From assembly GCA_016617855.1 (NCBI GenBank), contig JAECUM010000792.1, forward strand, positions 221,429 through 285,428: a DNA stretch of 64,000 nt, read 5' to 3'. Below, one piece after another: positions 45,756 to 54,589 of this stretch (the stretch's first letter is position 1; each line of letters starts with the position of its first letter). Made by a program: the position numbers and the translations under genes. A model generated the notes under the pieces. The model saw only the letters and a program-made list of their open reading frames with translations, made no database searches and was not told the DNA's origin. This DNA comes from Megalonaias nervosa (taxonomy: Eukaryota; Mollusca; Bivalvia; Unionida; Unionidae).

Positions 45756-46229
45756 ATGAATTTCCTCATCGCAAACCTAAAGACCATCAAAACAGACGAC
45801 AGTCATCTCCTAGGAACCTACTGGGTAGCCGTCTATTTTCCCCACGATACCTGTGTGGAGTATTTTGATTCATATGGATTGCCACTTTAGAAAAACGATA
45901 TCATCGACTTTCTGAGAAGAAATGCCCGGACGACACAATTCAAAAATGTGAAATTACAAGGCACAGAATCCATGGTTTGTAGACAATATTGTGTGTATTT
46001 TTTGCAACAAGACAGTCTTGGATATCTCTTAGAACATTTAGTGACTTATTTGGATCGCGACTCTTCTGGAAACTATGAAAAAGTAGATCGATGGTTTTGT
46101 GACCATAATGGATATCTCTTGTCTTTAGCTAGGAAACGTAGAGTAGATCAATGGCCAACTGACTTCCATCAGTGGAAGTCTAACTTGACTCCACAACGTT
46201 GTCAATCTTGTCAAAAATATGTTAATTAA
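45756..46229 (+). pseudogene. Adenain-type cysteine protease, one in-frame stop and altered catalytic site
   Basis: The frame runs 157 codons from MNFLIANLKTIKTDD with only one interruption, a TAG at 45888-45890. The fold pattern is visible as LLGTYWVAVYF, VEYFDSYGLPL, KLQGTESMVCRQYCVYFL. The catalytic His of the usual G-x-H-W-V is Tyr here, and the Gly after the catalytic Cys is Arg. The Asp in FDSYG, the Gln and the Cys remain. In the family this Ulp1/adenain-like enzyme processes capsid precursors. Loss of His suggests an inactive product even apart from the stop. A polyadenylation signal follows at 46277. Confidence 0.85.
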
Positions 46230-46276
46230 AAATATTTTATGAACTGCTATATTATGCATTGGTTAATGGTTAGTTG

Positions 46277-46282
46277 AATAAA
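46277..46282 (+). terminator. AATAAA polyadenylation signal after the protease
   Basis: AATAAA lies 48 bases after the protease stop. No histone-type stem-loop is near, in contrast to the accessory genes. Confidence 0.6.
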
Positions 46283-46407
46283 AAATGTTATGAAAAAAGG
46301 AGTGTTTGTGGCTTGTTTTTAAACAAAAAATATCACCGTACATGATCTTTGCCTTCTCTGTCCCTCGCCATGAGATAAACTATAGCGTTCCTACCCAAAA
46401 CATCGTA

Positions 46408-46466
46408 GGGATGTTTTCTATCGCGTCCGCGCTTGAGCCATATAGATCGGTGGGGTCTCCATTCTG
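46408..46466 (+). promoter_or_regulatory. Shared accessory-gene promoter, copy 2
   Basis: GGGATGTTTTCTATCGCG, TCCGCGCTTGAG, CATATAGATC as TATA-like box and CATTCTG are in the same order and spacing as at 47231 and 48288. The TATA-like box is about 53 bases before the ATG at 46493. Confidence 0.65.
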
Positions 46467-46492
46467 ACCATCCCTTGTTAGTGCGTCTACCT

Positions 46493-46899
46493 ATGAAGAT
46501 GACTTCAAGACTAGCAAAGCTGAACGAAGCACACGTGAATTTGCATCGTGTCAGGCAAAACCTGATACCCAAGCCTGAAGAGATAGAGAATGTTAGGATG
46601 TTAAATGTGGCCCAAGACCTGATAGAAGAGGTATTTAAAGGCGAAATCAAGACGGAGCAAGAAGAATGGACCGAAAAATACAGACTTCTGAAACAGCAGA
46701 GAGAGCAGCAGCATCAGCATCAGCAGCAACAACAACAGCCGCATGAACCAGAGAGAGAGGCTTTGTCGACTGCAGTGTAGACACGAAAGAGTTTTCCTTC
46801 TCCATCAGAGGAAGCATACCCTATCCTGCCGGAAAGCCTGCAGCCAGACGGGGACACAATCTTAGACGATGAGAGATTGCCACAAACCCCAACAAAACA
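46493..46899 (+). pseudogene. Coiled-coil accessory gene with Gln/His tract
   Basis: I place the start at the ATG at 46493 (MKMTSRLAKLNEAHVNLHRV), because the frame upstream lies inside the promoter. The 96-residue product is a charged coiled coil with EEIENVRMLNVAQDLIEEVF, a QHQHQQQQQQPHEPE tract, and a TAG at 46778. A different frame then stays open through a Pro/Ser/acidic tail to the stem-loop D region. This may be a frame break in a longer gene. Function unknown. It belongs with the genes at 47325 and 48372 by promoter, size and composition. Confidence 0.5.
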
Positions 46900-46914
46900 G
46901 TCCTTTTCAGGGCT
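46899..46914 (+). terminator. Histone-type 3' stem-loop D with downstream purine element
   Basis: The core is AGTCCTTTTCAGGGCT: six pairs (one G-T) and a TTTC loop. The flanks are ACAAAAC before and ACCCCCA after. TCTAGAAAAGAAATAG follows 12 bases on. The first pair is A-T instead of the histone G-C, so the site is partly drifted. Confidence 0.7.
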
Positions 46915-46924
46915 ACCCCCAACA

Positions 46925-47225
46925 ATCTAGAAAAGAAATAGTAGCCAAATCGCCAAAATATTTGTCTCTCTTTGTGCTTGTCTGTAGGTAAAACAAATAT
47001 AGGTTTCTCTGACTTGTAAGATAGTGTGTGTGTATGTGTAGGTAAAAAAATAGAAGTGTGCCTATAAGCACTTCGTCTCTCAGTTGTAAGATAGTCTATG
47101 TGGTTTTGTTTGTATATATGAGTGGTAATAAAGTGTGTTTGTAGGTAAAAAGTGAACGTGAGTGTTTCTTATAGGACCGCGCGTTCTATGTTATTGATGG
47201 TGGAGTGGGTATTGTTAGTTTCTGT
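46925..47225. other. Spacer between accessory genes
   Basis: GT-rich simple sequence (TGTGTGTGTATGTGTAGGTAAAA words repeated). No gene seen. Confidence 0.5.
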
Positions 47226-47230
47226 GTAAT

Positions 47231-47290
47231 GGGATGCTTTTCCTTTACGTCCGCGCTTTAGGGATATAAATCGAAGCATTCGTCATTCTG
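47231..47290 (+). promoter_or_regulatory. Shared accessory-gene promoter, copy 3
   Basis: GGGATGCTTTTCCTTTA, CGTCCGCGCTTTAGG, TATAAA (47265-47270) and CATTCGTCATTCTG form the clearest copy of the motif. The ATG at 47325 is about 55 bases after the TATA box. Confidence 0.7.
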
Positions 47291-47324
47291 GCTACCCCAG
47301 CGTTCATTCGTTAACTTCAATAAT

Positions 47325-47793
47325 ATGAATAGATCGCAGAAAATAATGGAACTCTAGATGCACCCTGGAAAATGCTCGTCGCCTCCTACACGAGCTAGCT
47401 ATGAAGGCTATGGCTGAAAAAGAAGAAGACTAAGTTGCCTTGAAGAAGGAGAAAGAAAATGGAATAATCCTTCTCATGAGACCCATTTGCCATGTGAAAC
47501 CTGTGGTGAAGATACCCTTACAGAAGCCACCACAAGTGTTCGCAGTGCCTCAAACAGAAGATTGGGACTTGGAGCTACAACAAGTAGAGCGGAAACCCCA
47601 GCGACCACAACAACATCCCCAGGCAGGTCGGTTAGTCGTGAGGGAGAGAGAGTTCAGAATTCCTCGAACTGAGGATTGGGAGAGTGAAGCGAATCAACCT
47701 TCTTCATCACTCCCCATTTTCACCATTTCGTGGGACAATGACTGCAACCGCCGTTGCGTGTGTGGTGCCCGGCCTGGGAGGTGCCAGCATTAA
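47325..47793 (+). pseudogene. Accessory gene with repeated TEDW motif, broken near its start
   Basis: From the ATG at 47325 the frame stops after ten codons. Another frame carries the likely body: a short Leu/Ala/Glu helix (LLHELAMKAMAEKEED), an in-frame TAA, then an open stretch 47440-47793 with two related motifs, FAVPQTEDWDLE and FRIPRTEDWESE, separated by a Pro/Gln/Arg-rich linker, and a Cys-rich end (CNRRCVCGARPGRC). The stop at 47791 lies only 27 bases before stem-loop E, which is histone-gene-like spacing. Function unknown. The Cys-rich end may be a shifted frame. Confidence 0.45.
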
Positions 47794-47819
47794 CCAGGCG
47801 CAACTGGAGTTAACAAAAC

Positions 47820-47835
47820 AACCCTTTTCAGGGCT
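47820..47835 (+). terminator. Histone-type 3' stem-loop E with downstream purine element
   Basis: The core is AACCCTTTTCAGGGCT: five of six pairs and a TTTC loop. The flanks are ACAAAAC before and AACCA after. CTCTAGAAAAGAC follows. It resembles stem-loop D in both flanks. Confidence 0.68.
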
Positions 47836-48287
47836 AACCAAATCTCTAGAAAAGACTGATCAATTTCCAATTTGTATGAATGGGGAGTAGTGTGACTATG
47901 TGTATGTGTGTTTTGTGAGCATGTGTGCGTGCTTACTTTTGTGTTTGTGTATGTATTTTGCTTTTTCCCTTAGCACAAAACACTTATTCCTAACCACAAA
48001 ACGTACTTTTTGTGTGTTTGTGTTTATATGTGCGGGCGTACGTTTGTGTGTGTGCATATGTATGTGAGCGCAAGTACATTTGTGTGTTTATGTGTATGTG
48101 TGTGCGTGTTTGTACGTGTGCGCAAGTACGTTTGTGTGTGTATGTATTTGTTTTCTCCCTTAACAAAACACACTTACCCCGAAACACAAAAAATTGGTAT
48201 TAGTGTGTTGGTTGGTAAATAATTTATTTAGGTTAGCTCACTTCACTATGGAGATGTTCGGTCGGTGATATGGGTAAGTGGTGAGAG

Positions 48288-48349
48288 GGGATGTTTTCTT
48301 TCGTGTGTGTGTTTTTGATATATAAAGTGTAGCATTCATCATTTGCGCC
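48288..48349 (+). promoter_or_regulatory. Shared accessory-gene promoter, copy 4 (right TIR)
   Basis: GGGATGTTTTCTTTCG, a GTGTGTGTTTTTG segment in place of the GC-rich block, TATATAAAG (48319-48327) and CATTCATCATTTGCGCC. The ATG at 48372 is 45 bases after the TATA box. Confidence 0.65.
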
Positions 48350-48371
48350 ATTCAAAACTGAATAACCGAAG

Positions 48372-48752
48372 ATGGCTTGTAACCATATAGACAAAATGAT
48401 GACATTGCAAGGGGCAGTGGATGACCTGGGCATGGTGAAGGAGATGATGGTGAAGATGGGGTATGGTGCCTATAGCCCTCACCTACTCAAAATGGAGATA
48501 AATAGTTTGAAGAAGGCTAAGGAAAGGCTGAGAGAGCTGATTAAACAGGAAGCGGCGGAGAAGGAGGAAAAAGAGGACATAGAGCAAATAAAAACATGCA
48601 ATGAGAAAATAATGAAAGAAGAGGAGAATGAGAAAAGGAAAAAAGAGAAGGAAGAGGAGAAGGAGGAGAAAGAGGAGAAAAAGAAGAAGACGAAACATGT
48701 AATGGAGAAGATGAGAAGCTTGTGGAGGAGAAGAAGAGAGGAGAGAAAATAA
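48372..48752 (+). CDS. Coiled-coil accessory protein in the right TIR, unknown function
   Basis: This intact 126-residue frame starts MACNHIDKMMTLQGAVDDLG, continues as a heptad-like Lys/Glu coiled coil with long EEK and EKEEK runs, and ends in a basic tail (MRSLWRRRREERK). The first 40 residues are non-repetitive (DLGMVKEMMVKMGYGAYSPH) and are the best search query. The inverted copy in the left TIR has two stops, so only this copy is open. Unlike the left copy it lacks the histone-type stem-loop: about 38 bases containing it are absent after the stop. The antisense Ser/Phe/Leu-rich frames at 48479-48760 are artefacts. The role is unknown. Confidence 0.65.
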   Translation: MACNHIDKMMTLQGAVDDLGMVKEMMVKMGYGAYSPHLLKMEINSLKKAKERLRELIKQEAAEKEEKEDIEQIKTCNEKIMKEEENEKRKKEKEEEKEEKEEKKKKTKHVMEKMRSLWRRRREERK

Positions 48753-49283
48753 AAGAACAAGAAGAAGGTACCTATTCTTTCTTTGCCATATTGATGTATT
48801 TGTGTGATATGTCTATGTCTCTGCCTATGTCTCTAACCCTGTCTCTAACCACGTCTCTATGTCTATCTCTCTATGTCTATGTCTCTATTGTCCCTAGAGT
48901 AACGCGCATTCAGGTCACCCCTTTGTCACACTGTTTCGCCCGATTGAGGTCAGCCCCCTGCAACATTGTTGCCAGTGTCCTGTACTGTGACATCACCCCT
49001 CTTCAATTCCTATTGTCCCTAGACAGTCCCAATCCATTGTCCCTAGACAGTCCCAATATATTATCCCTATACAGTCCCAACCTATGTTCAATTTCCCTTG
49101 TCCCTCTATAGTCCCAACCTATGTTAAACGTTCCCTTGTCCCGCCAGTGTCCCACTCATTGTCCCGCTATAGTCTCACTCATGTAAAATTTCCCCATGTT
49201 AGATTCCGATATTGCCCTATAGTGAAACACCCTGTTGTTCCTTACATAAACCATATTGCCCTATGATATCCCCACTCACTACT

Positions 49284-49289
49284 TTCAGC
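49284..49289. repeat. Target site duplication, right (TTCAGC)
   Basis: Matches TTCGGC at 32795-32800 in five of six bases and follows the terminal CACTACT of the right TIR. Confidence 0.75.
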
Positions 49290-49549
49290 GGTTAAAGACC
49301 ACTAAGTGCAGTCATGCCTGAGACTGTTAAAAAAAAAAAAACGCTGCAAAATTTACTGCAGTGAAGCGAATGATGAAAGTCCCGTAAATACGCGGATTAT
49401 GAATGCCTGAATGTTGCAGTGGAAAGCAGCTCTGTAAAAATGACACAAATGCGTTTGTTTTCGACAAGACATTGCAAATCGCAGAAGAAATTTTAATACG
49501 GCTTTTGCTATTTTTTGTCTCGATGTGATAGCAAAACATAGACTTAAGT

Positions 49550-51420
49550 CCTTTATCGAGCTCTGGATACTCCAGACACAGCGGAGGTATTCCTCCTATC
49601 GATCGAGGTCACACCGAAATGGATTCGACAGCAGTTAGGTTCAACAGCAGATGCAATTATTACGGAGGATATCATTGGTACATTCTCCCAAGTCACTTAT
49701 TGCAGGATTTGTGATAAAGCTTTCACTTCCAGTTATACCTTAGTTTATAATCTCTGCGACATCATTGACGCGTACAGAGGTGCTGCTCACGATGCGTGTA
49801 ATCAACAGCTGAGAATTTATCCCAAAGTAACCCAAAAATTAAGTGGTGCCTCGTAGCTAACGTGGGAACGATGGCCACTTGATCGCGTAAGCAGTAGCCA
49901 CGGCATGCGACTCACCCATTAGCGTGATCACCAACATCATCGAAAAATACATGAGGTTTCGGATGAGATAGTTGCAGTTCATCTATCCGATCCATTTTAT
50001 TAACTCGTCCTGGAGAAGATAGCGAGCAATCTGACGGCGGAGAACTTCAGAATCACTCGTTGATACTGTCCCACCAATACGGACCTGATAACGAAGAATG
50101 GTGTAAATCCTAATTAGTGTATAAACGACTGGAGTAAGTTTGTCGAAACTCAGCTGCCACCGATCGGAGCGCTTCATTCATCGTTGGCGCTGGAGGGTAT
50201 TTCAGTATCCGCCTACGAACATGCCAAGAAAGTTGGTCTGCGTACGAGTAAAAAAGCCTGGGAGACTATTCCGATCTGTATGTGCGCACTGATGTGTTGT
50301 TGCTCGCGGATGTGTTTGAGGCATTTCTTGACACCGCCATGTACGTGTACAAACTCGATCCCGCCCATTACTTTTGGTCACCGGGTATGGGCTGGGATGC
50401 ACTGTCGTCCAAGACCAAAACCGAGCTGGAATTGCTTGCGGACATTGACAAGCATCTGTCTATTCAGCGGAATATCCATGGCGAATCATAGATACTCTCG
50501 AGCTATCAACCCAAAAATGGATGGTTATGATCACGCTGACTCCAACAGTTACATCATGTATCTCGGTGAAACTAATTTGTACTGCGATCATGCCAGATTT
50601 TTGGTTGTCCCAGCATAAGTGATCAGTATTTTATGTGTCCGGCCGCAATTACACCGAATGCACCAAACTGATCCCAAGTCTCAGAACCAAGCACAAGTAT
50701 GTACTGAGCCTGAGAAATCTGCAGTTGCATTGCCATAGAGTGACCAAGGTCCATGGTTTGCTTAAATTTCGCCATTGCATGGCTCCTTACATTCAGATGA
50801 ATACTGACTAACGCACAAAGGCCACCAATGAGTTTAAAAAGGACATTTTTCAAACTCATTAGCAATACTATCTTTGGGATAACCATGGAGAATCTGCTCA
50901 ATCGAATCCTTGTCGATCTTGTTCGTTACAATAGCTAGCAGGACAGACATGGAAGGATCGTTCCGGACCCGCCAATTGAGTCCTGAAAAATCTTTGATGG
51001 TGAACTTGTTGCCCCTCACAGGAAAAAAACGAAACTCAAACTGATGAAACCAATCTATGTGGGATCGTCCGCGATGGACGTTTCGAAGCTGTGACAAGAT
51101 CAAGCTGTTTTACCAAGGTGAAGATGCTGTACACCGACACTGACCAGTTGCTGATACACATCCCCACCGGCGACGTGTATGCAGATATGGCCCAAACGTG
51201 TATGCAGATATGGCCCAAAGAAGTTCGGTCGACGAATTTGATACCAGAGAATGACCGAAGTAACATTTGATGTTTAGTAACGACAACAAATGTTGGCTGG
51301 CAAATTCAAAGACGAAAACTCGGGTAAACTAATCAAAGAGTTTGTGGGACTGCGGACCAAAAACATGTCAATACAAATCATGGCGGCAGTTCTTTATCCG
51401 CCCAAATAAGCCCACAATTC
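49550..51420 (+). pseudogene. Family B DNA polymerase of the second Polinton-like element, heavily broken
   Basis: In mixed plus frames I read a zinc-type segment CRICDKAF and IDAYRGAAHDACNQQLRI (49700-49830). Next come YLYVRTDVLLLADVFEAFLD-like text and KLDPAHYFWSPGMGWDAL (50270-50420). Then ADSNSYIMYLGETNLYC, a motif A variant with Gly for Asp, then LHCHRVTKVHGLLKF, motif B KLISNTIFGITMENLLNRI near 50860, and motif C KMLYTDTDQLLIHIPTGDVY near 51130, followed by GKLIKEFVGLR. This polymerase type, with the YRGAAHxxCN segment, differs from that of the younger Polinton. So the second element belongs to another lineage. Confidence 0.8.
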
Positions 51421-51499
51421 CTCTTGCACAAAGGCACGGCTGGGAGGTATTGCTCCACTTGTTAACTGTCGCAAACGGTAACTGGTTGGTTGTGTTGCG

Positions 51500-52376
51500 T
51501 ATCAATCAATGGTGAAAAACCATGAGGGACCAAACTGGGACAGTGGCACGTCTTTGTGGTCCACCTTCCAACTCTCAAGGGGCATACAAATATCAAACAA
51601 GCTGCGAAAGGTTTTCTGGGTAACCGTGACTGATTTGTGTTGATTCGCATTAGCTGGTTTTAATCCCGTCGTGTGTGTGACTTCATAGTTCAAGGCTGCT
51701 ATGATGAATGAAAGTCTGGCCCATTCCTGAAACCGCTCTGGCCTCGTCAACAATTATTGTGCGTACCGATGACCGAGTAAGCGTTCTGCAAGTGTGCAAT
51801 TGAATCGTTCCACAATTGCTGATCACGAATCACACATAGGTGCTTGTCACCAACTCACACACACTGTTTGGTTAACAACAGAACCACAGATCCAACAAAT
51901 TCATTGCCAGGAACAACTTTTAACAATCCTGACCATCTGAGTAGCCCTCTTTCATAAATGTGCTCCAGTACGTCTGAGAAATTGGCAGAATCGTTTTACA
52001 TAAACGGCCCCGCTTCTATGTACCGACTGGCCACATCAGCAATGGTGAACGTGTATTTGTTCGTGCGTAGCTTGCCTTGTCGATCAGGGACATGATCTTG
52101 TGGAAGAAACAACAAATCACCTTGATGAACCTCGAACCATCCCCATGAAATCTATCTTGGTACATATAACAAAATTTGGCAGGGCTCTTGTTCGGTCAAC
52201 CATGCTCGAGCATTCCCATGAGTGACCTTGTCTGCGCTGGCTAACTGTTCTATGGCCACTTCACCTCTCCAGTAACCAAGCGGAGTTTGAATATTTTGGA
52301 TAATGTGCGACTCTTTGTGGCCATTGTTTATACTGGCTAAGTTTTTACTTTTAACGAGCGCACTTTGGTCCACCAC
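51500..52376 (-). pseudogene. Retroviral-type (rve) integrase of the second Polinton-like element
   Basis: On the minus strand the N-terminal part reads YWRGEVAIEQLASADKV and ARAWLTEQEPCQILL. The core has HQGDLLFLPQDHV with the first catalytic Asp, FTIADVASRYIEAGPF, LRWSGLLKVVPGNEFVGSV where the second Asp position reads Val, and AIVERFNCTLAERLLGHRYA with the catalytic Glu. The C-terminal part is FQEWARLSFIIAALNYEVTH and TGLKPANA. This is the standard integrase of Polintons. The frame has several stops and shifts. It runs opposite to the capsid genes, as is common in the family. It would insert element DNA and make the 6-bp duplication. Confidence 0.8.
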
Positions 52377-52449
52377 ATCTTAATGCAATCTCGGCTTTTA
52401 TTCCTTTCCTTTGACGACCAATCGTGCGAGTCGTTCTCCTTATGTAGGA

Positions 52450-52680
52450 TTAATCGCATTCAGGTCGTGAATGAGATCCACGCTGACGTCCTTGGATATC
52501 ACTGAATGTTTTTTATGCATGGTCATGTTGGTAACAAGCCGAATCAACGCGATTGACAGGTGTTTCGCCGGGCTTTGGCTGGTTACTAGAATCGAATCGC
52601 AGATCCAGGCATGTTCCAGCTCGACAATAATTGTAGCCTGGAAGACGACTTTCGACAGCATATTTACTCCACTGCGTACC
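52450..52680 (-). pseudogene. Phospholipase A2-like domain (parvovirus VP1 type)
   Basis: The minus frame reads QWSKYAVESRLPGYNYCRAG, then TCLDLRF, PKPGETPVNRVDSACYQHDHA and a TAA. The calcium-loop motif Y-x-x-x-G-T and the catalytic D-x-x-C-x-x-H-D are those of the secreted-type/VP1-type phospholipase A2 fold. The loop Gly is Arg, and the Tyr expected after HDxA falls on the TAA. In parvoviruses this domain helps virions leave endosomes. Related domains occur in some Polinton and adintovirus proteins. Other minus frames across it (52661-52440) are shifted. The gene is damaged. Confidence 0.6.
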
Positions 52681-52689
52681 CGGTAAACT

Positions 52690-53400
52690 TTGTTAATGCA
52701 GCCGCGATATCACCGCCGGGGACCCTCCAAACCTGAACTTCTTTGTTCCACATCAAGCACAAGTCTCCGTAACCTCTGCTCGTTCATTACGTATTTCAAC
52801 TAGAGTTGGATTTGTGGTAGGTGTTTTTGCCCGACATCTAACGCATTATGAAGACATGATCGTATTATATATGGCAGCCACTGTTCAACGCCGAAACCGG
52901 ACAAACATGGTGATGGAACCGTGTTTTCAAACTCGGGATCAGCAATGATGCTTCCATCGATTTCTTTTCCACCCTTAATAAAGCCCTTATTGTTGACGAT
53001 GTGGACGCCAACAAACACTGGTAGTGTACGACGATGTGATGCTCAAGAATCAAGTCAATACCGCAAATATATTTTCACGAGACGGGCACCAAAAAAAAAA
53101 AAGAAACGTGACATATTTAACTCAACGAAACTCCAAAGCGATCCGCGACTAATTTAACATGCTGATAATATTTCGTGGCATTGACGCACATGCTCTTGGA
53201 AACATTCATTGGACTTGGTGTGCATGCCGACCACATATGGGATGAACTTCGTGACATGCTAGCACATATTACTTCGAACCCGTTTTTATTTTTCTCGGCT
53301 GATTTGATTGATGGACCACACAAAGAGCGTGTTGATCTGGATACGAATGTTCCTTACGCTGACGCGTCTCACACAGATGCATAAATTTAGCAAACAATCC
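52690..53400. other. Decayed coding-like interval, second element
   Basis: The minus frame 53018-52800 (VGVHIVNNKGFIKGGKEIDG) and opposite frames 53175-53384/53323-53117 are open but unrecognised. This stretch may hold a further part of the phospholipase-domain gene. Confidence 0.3.
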
Positions 53401-53404
53401 TATA

Positions 53405-54572
53405 ATATAAAAGATATCTGACAGCGAAGTCATCGAATCATACGAAAGACGACGCCGTGAAGCCGCTCGTGCGAGGCACGAATTAATTCAAAAAGTAATC
53501 GAAGACCGAGAAAATGTCAAAAATAAGTTACTGTCGCAACATAATGCACGAGGAGAACTCACAGAGGGGTTCGAACAAACATTTTCGCCGCTGACTATGC
53601 CAAAAAATTTACCAAACGTGATTAGGATATTAAAAAGTCCACCAGTGTATCTGTACAACAAGTGACAGTTCTCACGGGAACAGGAGTAGCCGCTGGTCCA
53701 GTTCGTAAAATAGCGAAACGCACTATGGATATCACAGAACCACAAGATCAACTGCACAAACGGTCGTGCGTTTTCCATAGACAATATAGAAAATCAAAGA
53801 AGCCGTTGAAGAACTTGGAGAGATCCAGTGTATGCTCGACAGCGGTACTCAGTGACTTAGACGTACCACCCGACTACAAGTCAGAGACTTGTATTACAGT
53901 TAGCCTAATATCCCATCCCAGCCGTTTCATGGTCTGCCCGCGAACAATTCGTTTGTGTTTTCATCAAATAATGGTACCACGTGGTACACTATCGAACTTT
54001 CCTCTGGTGCGTACTATATTATCTCAATCGATGACGAGGTTCGTTTGACTAAGATTTAAGGTGTTGAGTAGAAAGGACTCTAAATTTAAATTCGCGAATA
54101 CGAGCCAACTCCTAGCTCCATTATTGCCATTGAATCTTCACAATATCTGTTTAACATTGGACAGCTATCGTTGAGAATTGTGCTTTGTTGGCTTCAAGAT
54201 CTTCCGGAAAGTATGGACAATTTGCTCGCAGGACCTAAAGGAACAGGATATTATGTCGGATCTGACACTGAGACAATTGCCTCAACGATGCAAGTCAATT
54301 TAACCTGTGATGCCATAAGTGGCAGTTAGAAAAGCAGGTCCGACACAACGGGCGTAGTTGTACAGGGGTATATTTTGTTTGGGTTTTCACCCACCGTGGA
54401 ACCATCTGATTTGATCTCCATTACGCCAGCAGCACCCGTGTATTTCTCATGCCATAATAATCGGCTAAACCATATTCGTTTTTTCCCGGTGGATCAGGAC
54501 GGACACGTGATGGATCTGCGTGGTGAATTGATAATGGTACAACTGTACCTTAGAGATCGGCCTGTCATTTAG
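53405..54572 (+). pseudogene. Penton-like minor capsid gene of the second element, with charged region before it
   Basis: The first part (53405-53640) is a helical, charged segment (SYERRRREAARARHELIQKV). After breaks, the text FSSNNGTTWYTIELSSGAYY and NLLAGPKGTGYYVG and an open end with FGFSPTVEPSDLISITPAAP, CHNNRLNHIRFFPVDQDGH and LRGELIMVQLYLRDRP is read in plus frames. The end pattern, with a VDQDG turn and a final RGExIxVxLxLR strand, is typical of the minor capsid protein in the second Polinton lineage. At least three frames are needed. Confidence 0.5.
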
Positions 54573-54589
54573 TAACAACAATGACAGTC

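Larger units (their letters stand above)
32801..49283. mobile_element. Polinton/Maverick-type element, complete ends, decayed genes
   Basis: This 16,483-base element has terminal inverted repeats of about 1.35-1.5 kb beginning AGTAGTGAGTGGG and a near-perfect 6-bp target duplication. Plus-strand core genes in order are polymerase B, two BIR genes with a small membrane ORF between them, packaging ATPase, penton-like, pX-like core, major capsid, an unknown gene and adenain-type protease. Accessory genes lie at both ends. No integrase was found, which is unusual for the family and may reflect deletion or a non-autonomous copy. Most core genes have stops, shifts or internal deletions, so this is an old inactive copy. 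Such elements are related to adintoviruses and are thought to form virions. Confidence 0.9.
47930..49283 (-). repeat. Right terminal inverted repeat
   Basis: The reverse complement begins AGTAGTGAGTGGGGATATCA and follows the left TIR through the TTGGGACTGTCTAGGGACAA units, the CRE-like site, the GACATAGAC run and the coiled-coil gene to the GT-rich repeats. The right CRE-like site is TGACATCA at 48988-48995. Confidence 0.85.

Noticed and set aside
48479..48760. Hydrophobic minus-strand frames opposite the right TIR gene
   Set aside because: Same reason: they are the complement of a purine-rich coiled-coil gene.
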